A DNA stretch of 64,000 nucleotides, taken from contig NZ_LACC01000036.1 in the NCBI RefSeq assembly GCF_000967965.1, positions 1 to 64,000 of the forward strand, given 5' to 3'. A model generated the notes under the pieces. It was not told the origin of the DNA. It worked only from the letters and a program-made list of their open reading frames with translations, and did no database searches. This DNA is from Pseudomonas fluorescens (lineage in GTDB: Bacteria > Pseudomonadota > Gammaproteobacteria > Pseudomonadales > Pseudomonadaceae). How positions within the stretch are numbered: position 1 is the first letter of the stretch; each line of letters begins with the position of its first letter. The position numbers were made by a program, and so were the translations under genes. This document shows, in pieces, positions 1 to 8,334 of the stretch.

Positions 1-650
1 TCGACGTCGAACTGGTAGCAGCGCTGGTCGTCGCAGAACTCGACGACGTCGAAGGCGAGCTCTTCGTGCTGGATGCAGCGGTACCAGATGCCGACCTCGG
101 CCAGGATCCGGCTGATGAAAGCCAGGTCGCTTTCCTGGTACTGCATCACCTGCTCGCGCGGCGGGTACTCGCGCTTGAGGTTGAAGCGAAAGTGCCCGGT
201 GTCCAGACCGTGGCGGTCGCGCAGAATGCTTTTGACGATGTCTGGCACGGACTGGTGCTGATAGATCCGCGTTTGCTGGCCGCGATCGAGCAGGGCCAGG
301 CGCGGTTGCAGGGTGACTTCGTAGCGGGCTTCGTCGATTGAGCCGGACAGGCGCTGGCATGCGGTGATGCGGCCGTAGAGGGTGCGCAGAGGCGTGGGCG
401 GCTTGGGCACTTCCCAGTCGAACACGGGCACGTCGGACGGTGCGTCGTACAGGCTGAACTCGACGTACTGGCCGATGAATTTTTCCGCGCCGATGTCGAG
501 GTCGCTGGCGGTGAATTCGATGCGGTAGAGGTAGGGTTGGCTAAGGTACTCATGACCCTCGAAGGTGAGGACGTCGAGGTGGGTGTCGAGGCCATCGATC
601 TGTAGTTTGTGGCGGCTGTGGTCGAAGAAGGTGCGCGGTGTGTTGGACAA
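1..650 (-). CDS. vgrG: Type VI secretion tip protein VgrG (TssI), N-terminal part
   Basis: This is a partial gene whose 3' end is cut by the left edge. It reads from a TTG start at 650 and is preceded on its strand by a good AGGGAGG ribosome site. About 216 residues are visible. They start LSNTPRTFFDHSRHKLQIDG and contain the VgrG/phage gp27-like barrel region: LTFEGHEYLSQPYLYRIEF, the GQYVEFSLYD stretch, LYGRITACQRL and the RDRHGLDTG and DLAFISRILAEVGIWYRC segments typical of Rhs/VgrG proteins. VgrG trimers form the membrane-puncturing tip of the T6SS needle and often carry or load effectors. The C-terminal part, which would show any effector fusion, lies outside the window. No other T6SS gene is next to it here, so it is probably an orphan vgrG island. 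A downstream in-frame ATG is possible, but TTG with this ribosome site fits the usual N-terminus. Confidence 0.9.
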   Translation of the reverse strand, partial: MSNTPRTFFDHSRHKLQIDGLDTHLDVLTFEGHEYLSQPYLYRIEFTASDLDIGAEKFIGQYVEFSLYDAPSDVPVFDWEVPKPPTPLRTLYGRITACQRLSGSIDEARYEVTLQPRLALLDRGQQTRIYQHQSVPDIVKSILRDRHGLDTGHFRFNLKREYPPREQVMQYQESDLAFISRILAEVGIWYRCIQHEELAFDVVEFCDDQRCYQFDV

Positions 651-983
651 AATCAGGCCTCCCTTGGCTTTTGAAGCGGACGGGGAGGCTTCGTTGCCAC
701 CCTCGTTCAAACGCTCGGCAGCTTTCAGGAAGGTAAAAAAGGTTGATATAGGACGTTTCTAATAAGCGTGTAGGGTGCTTCCGAATAATGCAGCAGGCCA
801 CGACGCCCTAAGAATCTACCTACAACAGCAAAAGAATCCTCGGCATCTCGACACCGACCATGAATGAGTCTTTCTGACCAGGACTCCACCTGACGACCGG
901 CAGCAAAAACCATTTGCCACAAAATATTACATACGTCATATTACAGCCATCATAATTACCGACACCCTGACAGGTATCCCTCC
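651..983. other. Intergenic region between divergent vgrG and efflux operon
   Basis: No convincing gene. It holds the 5' regions of vgrG (minus) and the EmrAB-like operon (plus). Near vgrG an inverted repeat (657-663 GCCTCCC with 683-689 GGGAGGC) overlaps the vgrG ribosome site. The half next to the efflux genes (about 915-970) is AT-rich, as expected for a promoter, but no clear operator was recognised. Confidence 0.5.
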
Positions 984-2105
984 ATGACCAGCATGTCCAC
1001 CGTAGAACCCGATCTGGACTCCCCGGTGAAGCCGGCAAAACCTCCCCTGCTCAAACGCCTGCTGTTGCCAACCGTGGGCATCGCAGCACTGGTGCTGGCT
1101 GGTGTGTATGGCGCGCACTGGTGGAGCGCCGGGCGTTTTATCGAGGAAACCGATGACGCCTACATCGGCGGCGATGTGACGGTGATCGGGCCGAAAGTGG
1201 CGGGTTATATCGACGAAGTGCTGGTGGCCGACAACCAGCAGGTCAAGGCCGGCGACGTGCTGATCCGTCTCGATTCGCGCGACTACCGCGCCAACCTGGC
1301 CAAGGCCGAAGGCGCAGTGGCCGCCCAGGAGGCCTTGCTGGCCAACCTCGACGCCACCGAACAACTGCAACAGGCCGTCATCGGCCAGGCCCGTGCCGGC
1401 ATCGACGCCGCGGGTGCCGAAACCGCCCGTTCGCGGGATGACGATGCCCGCTACAAGAAACTGGTGATCACCAACGCTGTCTCGGTGGAAAGCGCCCAGC
1501 GCGCCAACACCACGTTCAAGACGGCCCAGGCCCAAAGCAACCGCGCCCAGGCTGAATTGCTGGCCGCGCAACGCCAGTTGAATGTGATCGACACCCAGAA
1601 ACAACAAGCCCGGGCCGCCCTGATCCAGGCCAAGGCTGAGCGCGACCTGGCGCAATTGAATGTCGGCTACACCGAACTGAAGGCACCGGTCGACGGTGTG
1701 ATCGGCAATCGCCGGGGCCGGGTCGGCGCCTATGCCCAGGCCGGCTCGCAATTGCTCTCGGTGGTGCCGACCAGCGGCCTGTGGGTCGATGCCAATTTCA
1801 AGGAAGACCAACTGGCACACATGGTGCCGGGGCAACGGGTGGTGATCCGTGCCGACGTGCTGTCGGGGCAGGAATTCCACGGTCACCTGGACAGCCTCGC
1901 CCCCGCCAGCGGTTCGCAATTCAGTGTGTTGCCGCCGGAAAACGCCACCGGCAACTTCACCAAGATCGTGCAGCGGGTGCCGGTGCGGATTCACCTCGAC
2001 CCGGCCGACAGTGTGCTCGGTCACTTGCGTCCGGGGTTGTCGGTCACCGCTGAAGTGGACACGCGCAAGGAGCCTGAAGCGCCAGCCGTGGCCAGCGCGC
2101 CATGA
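984..2105 (+). CDS. HlyD/EmrA-family membrane fusion protein of an MDR efflux pump
   Basis: 373-aa periplasmic adaptor of a tripartite efflux pump. A short cytoplasmic tail (rich in Pro and Lys, ending LLKRL) is followed by one membrane helix (about residues 30-48). Then comes the biotinyl-lipoyl-like half motif (EETDDAYIGGDVTVIGPKVA and GYIDEVLVADNQQVKAGDVL), a long alpha-helical hairpin, the second lipoyl half (LNVGYTELKAPVDGVIGNR) and the beta-barrel domain. This matches EmrA-type adaptors that bridge an MFS pump to a TolC-like channel. Its stop overlaps the start of the downstream transporter (ATGA), so the two are translationally coupled. An ATG at 993 is an alternative start. No regulator gene is adjacent and the substrate is unknown. 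Confidence 0.88.
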   Translation: MTSMSTVEPDLDSPVKPAKPPLLKRLLLPTVGIAALVLAGVYGAHWWSAGRFIEETDDAYIGGDVTVIGPKVAGYIDEVLVADNQQVKAGDVLIRLDSRDYRANLAKAEGAVAAQEALLANLDATEQLQQAVIGQARAGIDAAGAETARSRDDDARYKKLVITNAVSVESAQRANTTFKTAQAQSNRAQAELLAAQRQLNVIDTQKQQARAALIQAKAERDLAQLNVGYTELKAPVDGVIGNRRGRVGAYAQAGSQLLSVVPTSGLWVDANFKEDQLAHMVPGQRVVIRADVLSGQEFHGHLDSLAPASGSQFSVLPPENATGNFTKIVQRVPVRIHLDPADSVLGHLRPGLSVTAEVDTRKEPEAPAVASAP

Positions 2106-3694
2106 GCCGCGCCCTCGCCGCCCCGGCGCAACCGTTCAATGCCGCGAACATGGCCACGGCGACCAAGGTCTTCGCCTTTGCCAGCATGTGCATCGGCATG
2201 TTCATTGCGCTGCTGGATATCCAGATTGTCTCGGCTTCGTTGCGTGACATCGGCGGCGGGCTCTCCGCCGGCACCGACGAAACCGCGTGGGTGCAAACCA
2301 GTTACCTGATCGCCGAAATCATCGTGATCCCCCTGTCGGGCTGGCTGTCCCGGGTGCTCTCGACGCGCTGGCTGTTTTGCGCATCGGCGGTGGGTTTCAC
2401 CCTGACCAGCCTGCTGTGCGGCGTGGCCTGGAACATCCAGAGCATGATCGCCTTCCGCGCCCTGCAAGGGTTTCTGGGCGGCTCGATGATTCCGCTGGTG
2501 TTCACCACGGCCTTCGTGTTCTTCACCGGCAAGCAACGGGTGATCGCCGCCGCCACCATCGGTGCCGTGGCGTCCCTGGCACCGACCCTGGGACCGGTGA
2601 TCGGTGGCTGGATCACTGACATATCGTCCTGGCACTGGCTGTTCTACATCAACCTGGTCCCCGGCATCTTTGTCGCCGTGGCCGTGCCGATGCTGGTGAA
2701 AATCGACCAGCCGGAACTGTCGCTGCTCAAAGGCGCGGATTACTTGAGCATGGTGTTTCTGGCGCTGTTCCTCGGCTGCCTGGAATACACCCTCGAAGAA
2801 GGCCCGCGCTGGAACTGGTTCAGCGACCGCACGATCCTGACCACCGCGTGGATCAGTGGCCTGGCCGGGCTGGCTTTCATCGGCCGGACCCTGCACGTGG
2901 CCAATCCGATTGTCGATCTGCGCGCCTTGAAGGACCGCAACTTTGCCCTCGGCTGTTTCTTCTCGTTCGTCACCGGCATCGGCCTGTTCGCCACCATTTA
3001 CCTGACGCCGCTGTTCCTCGGCCGGGTGCGTGGCTACGGAGCGCTGGACATTGGTCTGGCGGTTTTCTCCACCGGGGTGTTCCAGATCATGGCGATTCCG
3101 CTGTATGCCTTTCTGGCCAATCGCGTCGATCTGCGCTGGATCATGATGACCGGCCTTGGACTGTTCGCCTTGTCGATGTGGGATTTCAGCCCGATCACCC
3201 ATGACTGGGGGGCCAAGGAGTTGATGCTGCCGCAAGCCCTGCGCGGGATTGCCCAGCAATTGGCAGTGCCGCCAACGGTGACCTTGACCCTAGGCGGTCT
3301 GGCGCCGGCACGGCTCAAGCATGCGTCGGGGTTGTTCAATCTGATGCGCAACCTGGGCGGCGCTATCGGCATTGCCGCCTGCGCGACCATCCTCAACGAC
3401 CGCACCAACCTGCATTTCACCCGGCTGGCGGAGAATCTCAACAGCACCAACGAGGCCCTCAACCAATGGCTGTCCCAGGTCGGCAACAACTTCGCCGCCC
3501 TCGGCCAGAGCGGTGACGCCGGAGTCACCGCCAGCCTGCATCAGTTATGGTTGTTGACTTACCGCGAAGCCCAGACGCAAACCTATGGCGACGCGTTCTT
3601 GATGATCATGGTCTGCTTCATTATCGCCACGGCGATGGTGCCCCTGATGCGCAAGGTGCAACCACCGGCCGCACCGAGTGCCGATGCTCATTGA
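2102..3694 (+). CDS. DHA2-family (EmrB/QacA-type) MFS drug-efflux transporter
   Basis: 530-aa inner-membrane proton antiporter with about 14 predicted membrane segments. EmrB features are visible: the N-terminal FIALLDIQIVSASLRDIGGG segment, ETAWVQTSYLIAE, the motif-C-like stretch LAPTLGPVIGGWITD, and LFYINLVPG after TM6. A polar loop lies near residues 430-490, as usual for DHA2 members. It overlaps the adaptor gene by 4 bases and forms an EmrAB-like pair that would use a TolC-type outer-membrane protein encoded elsewhere. The specific substrate cannot be read from the sequence. It converges with the AhpD-like gene, with only 12 bases between the stops. Confidence 0.9.
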   Translation: MSRALAAPAQPFNAANMATATKVFAFASMCIGMFIALLDIQIVSASLRDIGGGLSAGTDETAWVQTSYLIAEIIVIPLSGWLSRVLSTRWLFCASAVGFTLTSLLCGVAWNIQSMIAFRALQGFLGGSMIPLVFTTAFVFFTGKQRVIAAATIGAVASLAPTLGPVIGGWITDISSWHWLFYINLVPGIFVAVAVPMLVKIDQPELSLLKGADYLSMVFLALFLGCLEYTLEEGPRWNWFSDRTILTTAWISGLAGLAFIGRTLHVANPIVDLRALKDRNFALGCFFSFVTGIGLFATIYLTPLFLGRVRGYGALDIGLAVFSTGVFQIMAIPLYAFLANRVDLRWIMMTGLGLFALSMWDFSPITHDWGAKELMLPQALRGIAQQLAVPPTVTLTLGGLAPARLKHASGLFNLMRNLGGAIGIAACATILNDRTNLHFTRLAENLNSTNEALNQWLSQVGNNFAALGQSGDAGVTASLHQLWLLTYREAQTQTYGDAFLMIMVCFIIATAMVPLMRKVQPPAAPSADAH

Positions 3695-3706
3695 TGCTTG
3701 TGCAGG

Positions 3707-4147
3707 TCAGGCCTGAGGCATTTTGCGAAAGCCGATCGCCAGGCGGTTCCAGGCGTTGATGGTGGTGATGGCGACGGTCAGGTCGACCATTTCCTTGGCA
3801 TCGAACTGGGCGGTAGCCAGTTCATAGTCTTCGTCCGGGGCATGGGTCTGGCTGATCAGGGTCAGGGATTCGGTCCAGGCCAGTGCGGCGCGTTCACGCT
3901 CGGTGAAGAACGGCGTTTCGCGCCAGGCCGACAGTGTCGCCAGGCGACGCTCGGACTCACCACCCTTGCGTGCATCGGCGCTGTGCATGTCCAGACAGAA
4001 GGCGCAGCCGTTGATTTGCGAGGTGCGCAGCTTGACCAGTTCGATCAGGTTTTTTTCCAGCGGCAGCTTCGACACCGCTGTTTCCAGGGCGATCATCGCC
4101 TTGAGGGCATCAGGGGAAGCGGTGTAGAAATCGATACGGGTTTTCAT
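3707..4147 (-). CDS. Carboxymuconolactone decarboxylase/AhpD-like protein
   Basis: 146-aa single-domain protein of the alkylhydroperoxidase D-like/CMD fold. The redox motif C48-A-F-C51 followed by H55 (INGCAFCLDMHS) is the AhpD active-site signature, where the two Cys and the His serve peroxide-linked thiol chemistry. The start at 4147 (MKTRIDFYTA) is preferred over an upstream ATG that adds an unlike N-terminus. It matches the common ~145-155 aa form seen in proteobacteria, often annotated only as a carboxymuconolactone decarboxylase family protein. It stands alone on this strand; the physiological partner is unknown. Confidence 0.85.
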   Translation of the reverse strand: MKTRIDFYTASPDALKAMIALETAVSKLPLEKNLIELVKLRTSQINGCAFCLDMHSADARKGGESERRLATLSAWRETPFFTERERAALAWTESLTLISQTHAPDEDYELATAQFDAKEMVDLTVAITTINAWNRLAIGFRKMPQA

Positions 4148-4238
4148 GGCGTGCTCCAGGGCAAGTGGGTGTGTCACTACGTTAGTCCCACGACCGGTCT
4201 GCACAAATAGCCAATCCTTCAGAAGTCGAGGAGGCCAT

Positions 4239-5681
4239 TCAAACCCGATTGCGCAACCACTGCAAAAAGCCCTTTTTCGCCTCCGTCACCGGTAGCTCCT
4301 GAGTCAGGACTTTCGCTTTGTGCAGCCGGTAATCGAGCAAGGTTTTCATTGCATCGCTGATGTCGTGACGGGCATCCAGGCATGGCTTGAGGTATGACTT
4401 TTCGATGCGGTACAGGCCACAGAAGGTCTTGGCGGTAAACTGCGCAGGCAGCGCGCTGTCGGTCAGAATACCCGCCTCGCCGATCACCTCCCCTGGCCCC
4501 ATGCGGCCGGATTCGATCGGCGCTCCGTGGCGCATCAGCGTCACCGAGACCACGCCGGACTCAATGATGTACAAGTGATCGCTGATCTCCCCCGCTTCCA
4601 GGATCGCCTCCCCGGCGCGGAAGGTTTGCAAGGTCATGTTCTGGCTGAACGTGTCTTTCTCTTCCTGACGCAAAGTGGAAAAAATCGGCGAGCTGTCGAG
4701 CAATGCCCGCGGCCGTGTCAAGTTGACCGGTGGATTGGGCTCCGCGCTCGACAACAAATTGACCCCCGACGCCTGCAAGTGCCGGTAGGCCAGGTCGTAT
4801 AGCTGATTGCGCGCTGAACGTTTCTCATCCATCGACGCGACAAAGCCGCTGATTTCGTAGACCGCTCCGGTGTTGCTGGCGTTTTTCAGGCCGACGCTTG
4901 GCGACGGGGTATCCAGAAGCGCACGGCAACCCTGCATGGCCCGCTCCAGGGCTTCGATCACCGTGTTCGGCCGCGCGTGGGGGCTCACTTCCAACGAAAC
5001 GGAGATGCCGAACATATCGCTCGGCCGACTGAAATTGATGATCTTGGCCTTGGCTGCCAGGGAGTTGGGTATGACCGCCATGCAACCCTGGGAAGTCTGC
5101 AGGCGCGTGGCACGCCAGTCGATGTCGGTGACCCGGCCCTCCATGCCATCGATGGAGATGTAGTCATCCAGTTGATAGGGTTTGGTGGTGTTCAGGACGA
5201 TTCCGGAGAACACGTCGCTGAGGGTACTTTGCAAGGCCAGGCCTACGATGATCGCCAACGCACCGGACGTCGCCAGCACGCCCTTGACCGGCAGATCCAG
5301 TACATAGGCCAGGGCGGCAATGACCGCGATCAGGAAAATCACCGCACCGAGCAAGTCCTGAAGCAATCGCCCGGTATGACCGACCCGTTGCATCATCACC
5401 GCGCCGATCAGCACGGTCAGGGTCCGCGCACCGAACAACCACCAGCCGATCTGCAAGCCGGTGGCCGCCAGGTGCAGCGGCACGTTGTCGGCCCAGGGCG
5501 GCGGCTCCATCGGGTTCAGGCCTTCGTTGAACAGCAGGAGACTGAACAACGAAAAAATCACCACCCGTACCAACAGCCGCCAGGCGCTGCCAACGGCACT
5601 GAGCAAGTACCACAACCCAAGATCGATCAGGATCAGCGCCATCGCGCAAATCAACGGGTGTTCGGTGAGCAATGACAGCAT
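4239..5681 (-). CDS. MscS-family channel with C-terminal cyclic-nucleotide-binding domain
   Basis: 480-aa membrane protein. Four hydrophobic segments occur in the first ~180 residues. They are followed by the MscS pore/beta domain (VKGVLATSGALAIIVGLALQ, QSTLSDVFSGIVLN, DDYISIDGMEGRVTDIDWR, VIPNSLAAKAKIINFSRP). The last ~140 residues form a Crp-like cNMP-binding domain (FRAGEAILEAGEISDHLYII, then GPGEVIGEAGILT). This is the layout of bacterial cyclic-nucleotide-gated (bCNG) channels, which are related to MscS but usually respond poorly to tension. The start at 5681 (MLSLLTEHPL) has a GGAG ribosome site; a longer frame to 5831 runs into a REP palindrome and was not used. The ligand is unknown. 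Confidence 0.88.
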   Translation of the reverse strand: MLSLLTEHPLICAMALILIDLGLWYLLSAVGSAWRLLVRVVIFSLFSLLLFNEGLNPMEPPPWADNVPLHLAATGLQIGWWLFGARTLTVLIGAVMMQRVGHTGRLLQDLLGAVIFLIAVIAALAYVLDLPVKGVLATSGALAIIVGLALQSTLSDVFSGIVLNTTKPYQLDDYISIDGMEGRVTDIDWRATRLQTSQGCMAVIPNSLAAKAKIINFSRPSDMFGISVSLEVSPHARPNTVIEALERAMQGCRALLDTPSPSVGLKNASNTGAVYEISGFVASMDEKRSARNQLYDLAYRHLQASGVNLLSSAEPNPPVNLTRPRALLDSSPIFSTLRQEEKDTFSQNMTLQTFRAGEAILEAGEISDHLYIIESGVVSVTLMRHGAPIESGRMGPGEVIGEAGILTDSALPAQFTAKTFCGLYRIEKSYLKPCLDARHDISDAMKTLLDYRLHKAKVLTQELPVTEAKKGFLQWLRNRV

Positions 5682-5790
5682 CAAGCAACTCCAGCCAGGG
5701 TCAATAACGCGAAGATCGCATGGATTGGCCATAGTGTAGGAGCAATTGATTTGGCAGGAGGAACACGTCTGGCAGGACACCCAAAAAACC

Positions 5791-5880
5791 TGTGGGAGCG
5801 AGCTTGCTCGCGATGGCGGCAAAACAGTCACTGATGTTCTGACTGTCAGGTCGCTATCGCGAGCAAGCTCGCTCCCACAG
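5791..5880. repeat. REP-type inverted repeat pair
   Basis: Two inverted copies of the Pseudomonas REP core: TGTGGGAGCGAGCTTGCTCG on the left and its reverse complement ending GCTCGCTCCCACAG on the right, separated by about 35 bases. It lies between the convergent ends of no coding sequence and upstream of the MscS-like gene. Confidence 0.85.
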
Positions 5881-5903
5881 GGGGGGGATGCGTGATGCCG
5901 AAG

Positions 5904-6530
5904 TTACTTGCTATTGGCCAGCGAGCTGTAGCTGGTCATCAGGTTGCGGTAATCCGGAATATGGTTGGAGAACAGCGTGCCCAACCCTTCGATATCGTTG
6001 CGCCAGTCGCGGTGCAGTTCACAGGCCAGGCCGAACCAGGTCATCAGTTGCGCGCCCTGAGCGGTCATACGGTTCCACGCCGATTCGCGGGTCAGTTCGT
6101 TGAAGGTGCCGGACGCGTCGGTGACCACGAACACGTCAAAACCTTCGGCCAGTGCCGAAAGCGCCGGGAACGCCACGCACACTTCGGTTACCACACCGGC
6201 GATGATCAGTTGTTTCTTGCCGGTGGCCTTGATCGCCTTGACGAAATCTTCGTTGTCCCAGGCGTTGATCTGCCCCGGGCGAGCGATGTACGGCGCGTCC
6301 GGAAAAAGTGCCTTGAGTTCGGGCACCAGCGGTCCGTTGGGACCGGTTTCGAAACTGGTGGTGAGGATGGTCGGCAGCTTGAAGTACTTGGCCAGGTCGG
6401 CCAGGGCCAGCACGTTGTTCTTGAAGCGATCCGGGTCGATGTCGCGTACCAGTGACAGCAGGCCCGCCTGATGATCAACCATCAGAACCGCGGCGTTGTC
6501 CTTGTCCAGACGTTTGTAGGAAGTAGTCAT
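5904..6530 (-). CDS. ycaC: YcaC-like isochorismatase-family hydrolase
   Basis: 208-aa cysteine hydrolase of the isochorismatase superfamily. It is close to E. coli YcaC along its full length in my recollection of that sequence (for example LMVDHQAGLLSLVRDIDPD, TSFETGPNGPLVPELK, RPGQINAWDNEDFVKAIKAT, VVTEVCVAFPALSA). The putative nucleophile is C118 in VTEVC and the acid is D19 in VDHQ. YcaC forms octameric rings; its natural substrate is not established. It is the downstream member of a tandem pair, with a related hydrolase 56 bases upstream on the same strand. The two were probably duplicated, diverged, and may be co-transcribed. Confidence 0.9.
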   Translation of the reverse strand: MTTSYKRLDKDNAAVLMVDHQAGLLSLVRDIDPDRFKNNVLALADLAKYFKLPTILTTSFETGPNGPLVPELKALFPDAPYIARPGQINAWDNEDFVKAIKATGKKQLIIAGVVTEVCVAFPALSALAEGFDVFVVTDASGTFNELTRESAWNRMTAQGAQLMTWFGLACELHRDWRNDIEGLGTLFSNHIPDYRNLMTSYSSLANSK

Positions 6531-6586
6531 TGCAGTAGTCCTCGCATGTTATCGATGCCGAATGAAAATCGGCGTGGGGTCACCGG

Positions 6587-7270
6587 TCAGCGCTGGGAGT
6601 CCAGCGCCTCGTGTTCGTTCGCCACTTGCTGGGCCTTGAGGTAACTCTCGATCAGCAATTGATAATGCGGCATGGCCTGGGCGTAGACAGCGGCCCACTG
6701 CTCGGCATCCGGACGGTTCCACGAGCCTTGCAGCTCAGAAAGCGTAGCCATGATGTCGATCGGTACCACCCCGGCCTGGGCCAGACGGGCAACGGTCAGA
6801 TCAGTGGCCAGTTTCGAGTGGTTGCCGGAGGCGTCGACCACGGCAAACACCTTGTAGCCTTCATTCACGGCGGCGATGGACGGGAACGCCAGGCACACGC
6901 TGGTCAGGGTGCCGGCGATCACCAGGGTTTTCTTGCCGGTGGCCTTGACCGCCGCGTGAAACTCCGCGTTATCCCAGGCGTTGATTTCACCTTTGCGCGC
7001 CACGTACTGCGCATGGGGTGCGGCCTCGTGGATTTCCGGAATCAACGGCCCGTTCGGCCCCTGGGGAACGGAAGCGGTGGTGATCACCGGCATCTTCAGC
7101 AGGGTCGCGGCCTTGGCCAGGGCAATGGCGTTGGCGCGCAGTTGGGGCACGTCCATGTCCTTGACGATCTGGAACAGTCCGCTCTGGTGATCGATCAACA
7201 GCATCGCGCTGTCATTGGGGTCGATGGTCGGTTTCTGGCCGTTGAAGTTGGCCGCGTAGACAGTGTTCAT
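6587..7270 (-). CDS. Second isochorismatase-family cysteine hydrolase
   Basis: 227-aa paralogue of the neighbouring YcaC-like protein. It shares the motifs LLIDHQSGLFQIVKDMD (D27), SVPQGPNGPLIPEI, RKGEINAWDNAEF, KKTLVIAGTLTSVCLAFPS (Cys nucleophile) and FAVVDASGNHSK. The start at 7270 (MNTVYAANFN) has a strong AGAGGAAA ribosome site; an upstream ATG at 7330 is less likely. It is probably in an operon with ycaC and possibly with the pirin gene upstream (93-base gap). Proteins of this type are induced by stress or occur near pirins and LysR regulators. The substrate is unknown. Confidence 0.87.
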   Translation of the reverse strand: MNTVYAANFNGQKPTIDPNDSAMLLIDHQSGLFQIVKDMDVPQLRANAIALAKAATLLKMPVITTASVPQGPNGPLIPEIHEAAPHAQYVARKGEINAWDNAEFHAAVKATGKKTLVIAGTLTSVCLAFPSIAAVNEGYKVFAVVDASGNHSKLATDLTVARLAQAGVVPIDIMATLSELQGSWNRPDAEQWAAVYAQAMPHYQLLIESYLKAQQVANEHEALDSQR

Positions 7271-7363
7271 GTGCGTTTCCTCTTTCTTTTGGGCAACAGC
7301 CATCCCTGGCCTGAAAACCGGCCTACTCATCCTGTGTAGAGTCGGGTGTTGAAGCGCTGCGAA

Positions 7364-8230
7364 TTAAGCGTGCATCCGGCCGAACTGGCCGGACTGGAAG
7401 TCGGCGAAGGCCTGGTGGATTTCTTGCTCGGTGTTCATCACGAACGGCCCATGACCGACGATCGGCTCGTCGATCGGCTCGCCGCTGAGCAACAGCACCA
7501 CCGCGTCTTCGCTGGCTTCGAGGGTCAATTGATCGCCCTTGCGGTCGAACAGGGCCAGTTGCCCCTGGCGCACCGATTCCAGGCCGTTGACCTGAACCGT
7601 GCCGCGCAGCACCACCAGTGCGGTGTTGCGCCCTTCATGCAGATCCAGGGTGAGCAACTTGCCGGCATTCAAACGAATGTCCCACACGTCGACCGGGGTG
7701 AAGGTGCGTGCCGCGCCCTTGTGGCCGTCGAACTCACCGGCGATCAGGCGCAGGCTGCCGGCGTTGTCCTTCAAGGCGATGCTCGGGATGTCACGGTCGA
7801 GAATCGTCTGGTAGCCGGGGTCGGCCATTTTGTCCCTGGCCGGCAGGTTGACCCACAGTTGCACCATCTCCAGGGTGCCACCGCTCTTGGCGAAACCTTC
7901 GGAGTGAAACTCTTCATGCAGGATCCCCGAGGCCGCGGTCATCCATTGCACATCGCCGGGGCCGATCTTGCCGCCGCTGCCGGTGGAGTCCCGGTGCTCC
8001 AGCTCGCCCTTGTAAACGATAGTCACGGTTTCGAAGCCACGATGAGGATGCTGACCAACGCCCCGTCGCTCGCCGGTCGGGGTGAATTCAGCGGGGCCGG
8101 CGTGATCCAGCAACAGGAACGGGCTGATGTGCTTGCCCAGGTTGTCGTAGGAAAACAGCGTGCGAACCGGAAAACCGTCGCCAACCCAATGGGTCCGTGG
8201 ACTGGTGTAGATACCGATGATGTTTTTCAT
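7364..8230 (-). CDS. Pirin-family bicupin protein
   Basis: 288-aa protein with the two-cupin pirin fold. The N-terminal metal-binding motif is visible (GVGQHPHRGFETVTIVYKGE, then ILHEEFHSE), as is the second cupin (VDVWDIRLNAGKLLTLDLHE). The family includes metal-dependent quercetin-2,3-dioxygenases such as YhhW and redox-responsive co-regulators. The start at 8230 (MKNIIGIYTS) follows AGGAGACACC. It is divergent from a LysR gene 104 bases away, a common arrangement that suggests control by that regulator. The tandem hydrolases downstream may belong to the same transcript. Confidence 0.9.
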   Translation of the reverse strand: MKNIIGIYTSPRTHWVGDGFPVRTLFSYDNLGKHISPFLLLDHAGPAEFTPTGERRGVGQHPHRGFETVTIVYKGELEHRDSTGSGGKIGPGDVQWMTAASGILHEEFHSEGFAKSGGTLEMVQLWVNLPARDKMADPGYQTILDRDIPSIALKDNAGSLRLIAGEFDGHKGAARTFTPVDVWDIRLNAGKLLTLDLHEGRNTALVVLRGTVQVNGLESVRQGQLALFDRKGDQLTLEASEDAVVLLLSGEPIDEPIVGHGPFVMNTEQEIHQAFADFQSGQFGRMHA

Positions 8231-8334
8231 GGTGTCTCCTGATGAGGTGAGTGAAGCCATGGACAAAGCTTAAAACCGTGACCATTGCTGCGCTAGACTG
8301 CAAAAATCAGCTTTAGCGTTCTATTTGGAGAACG

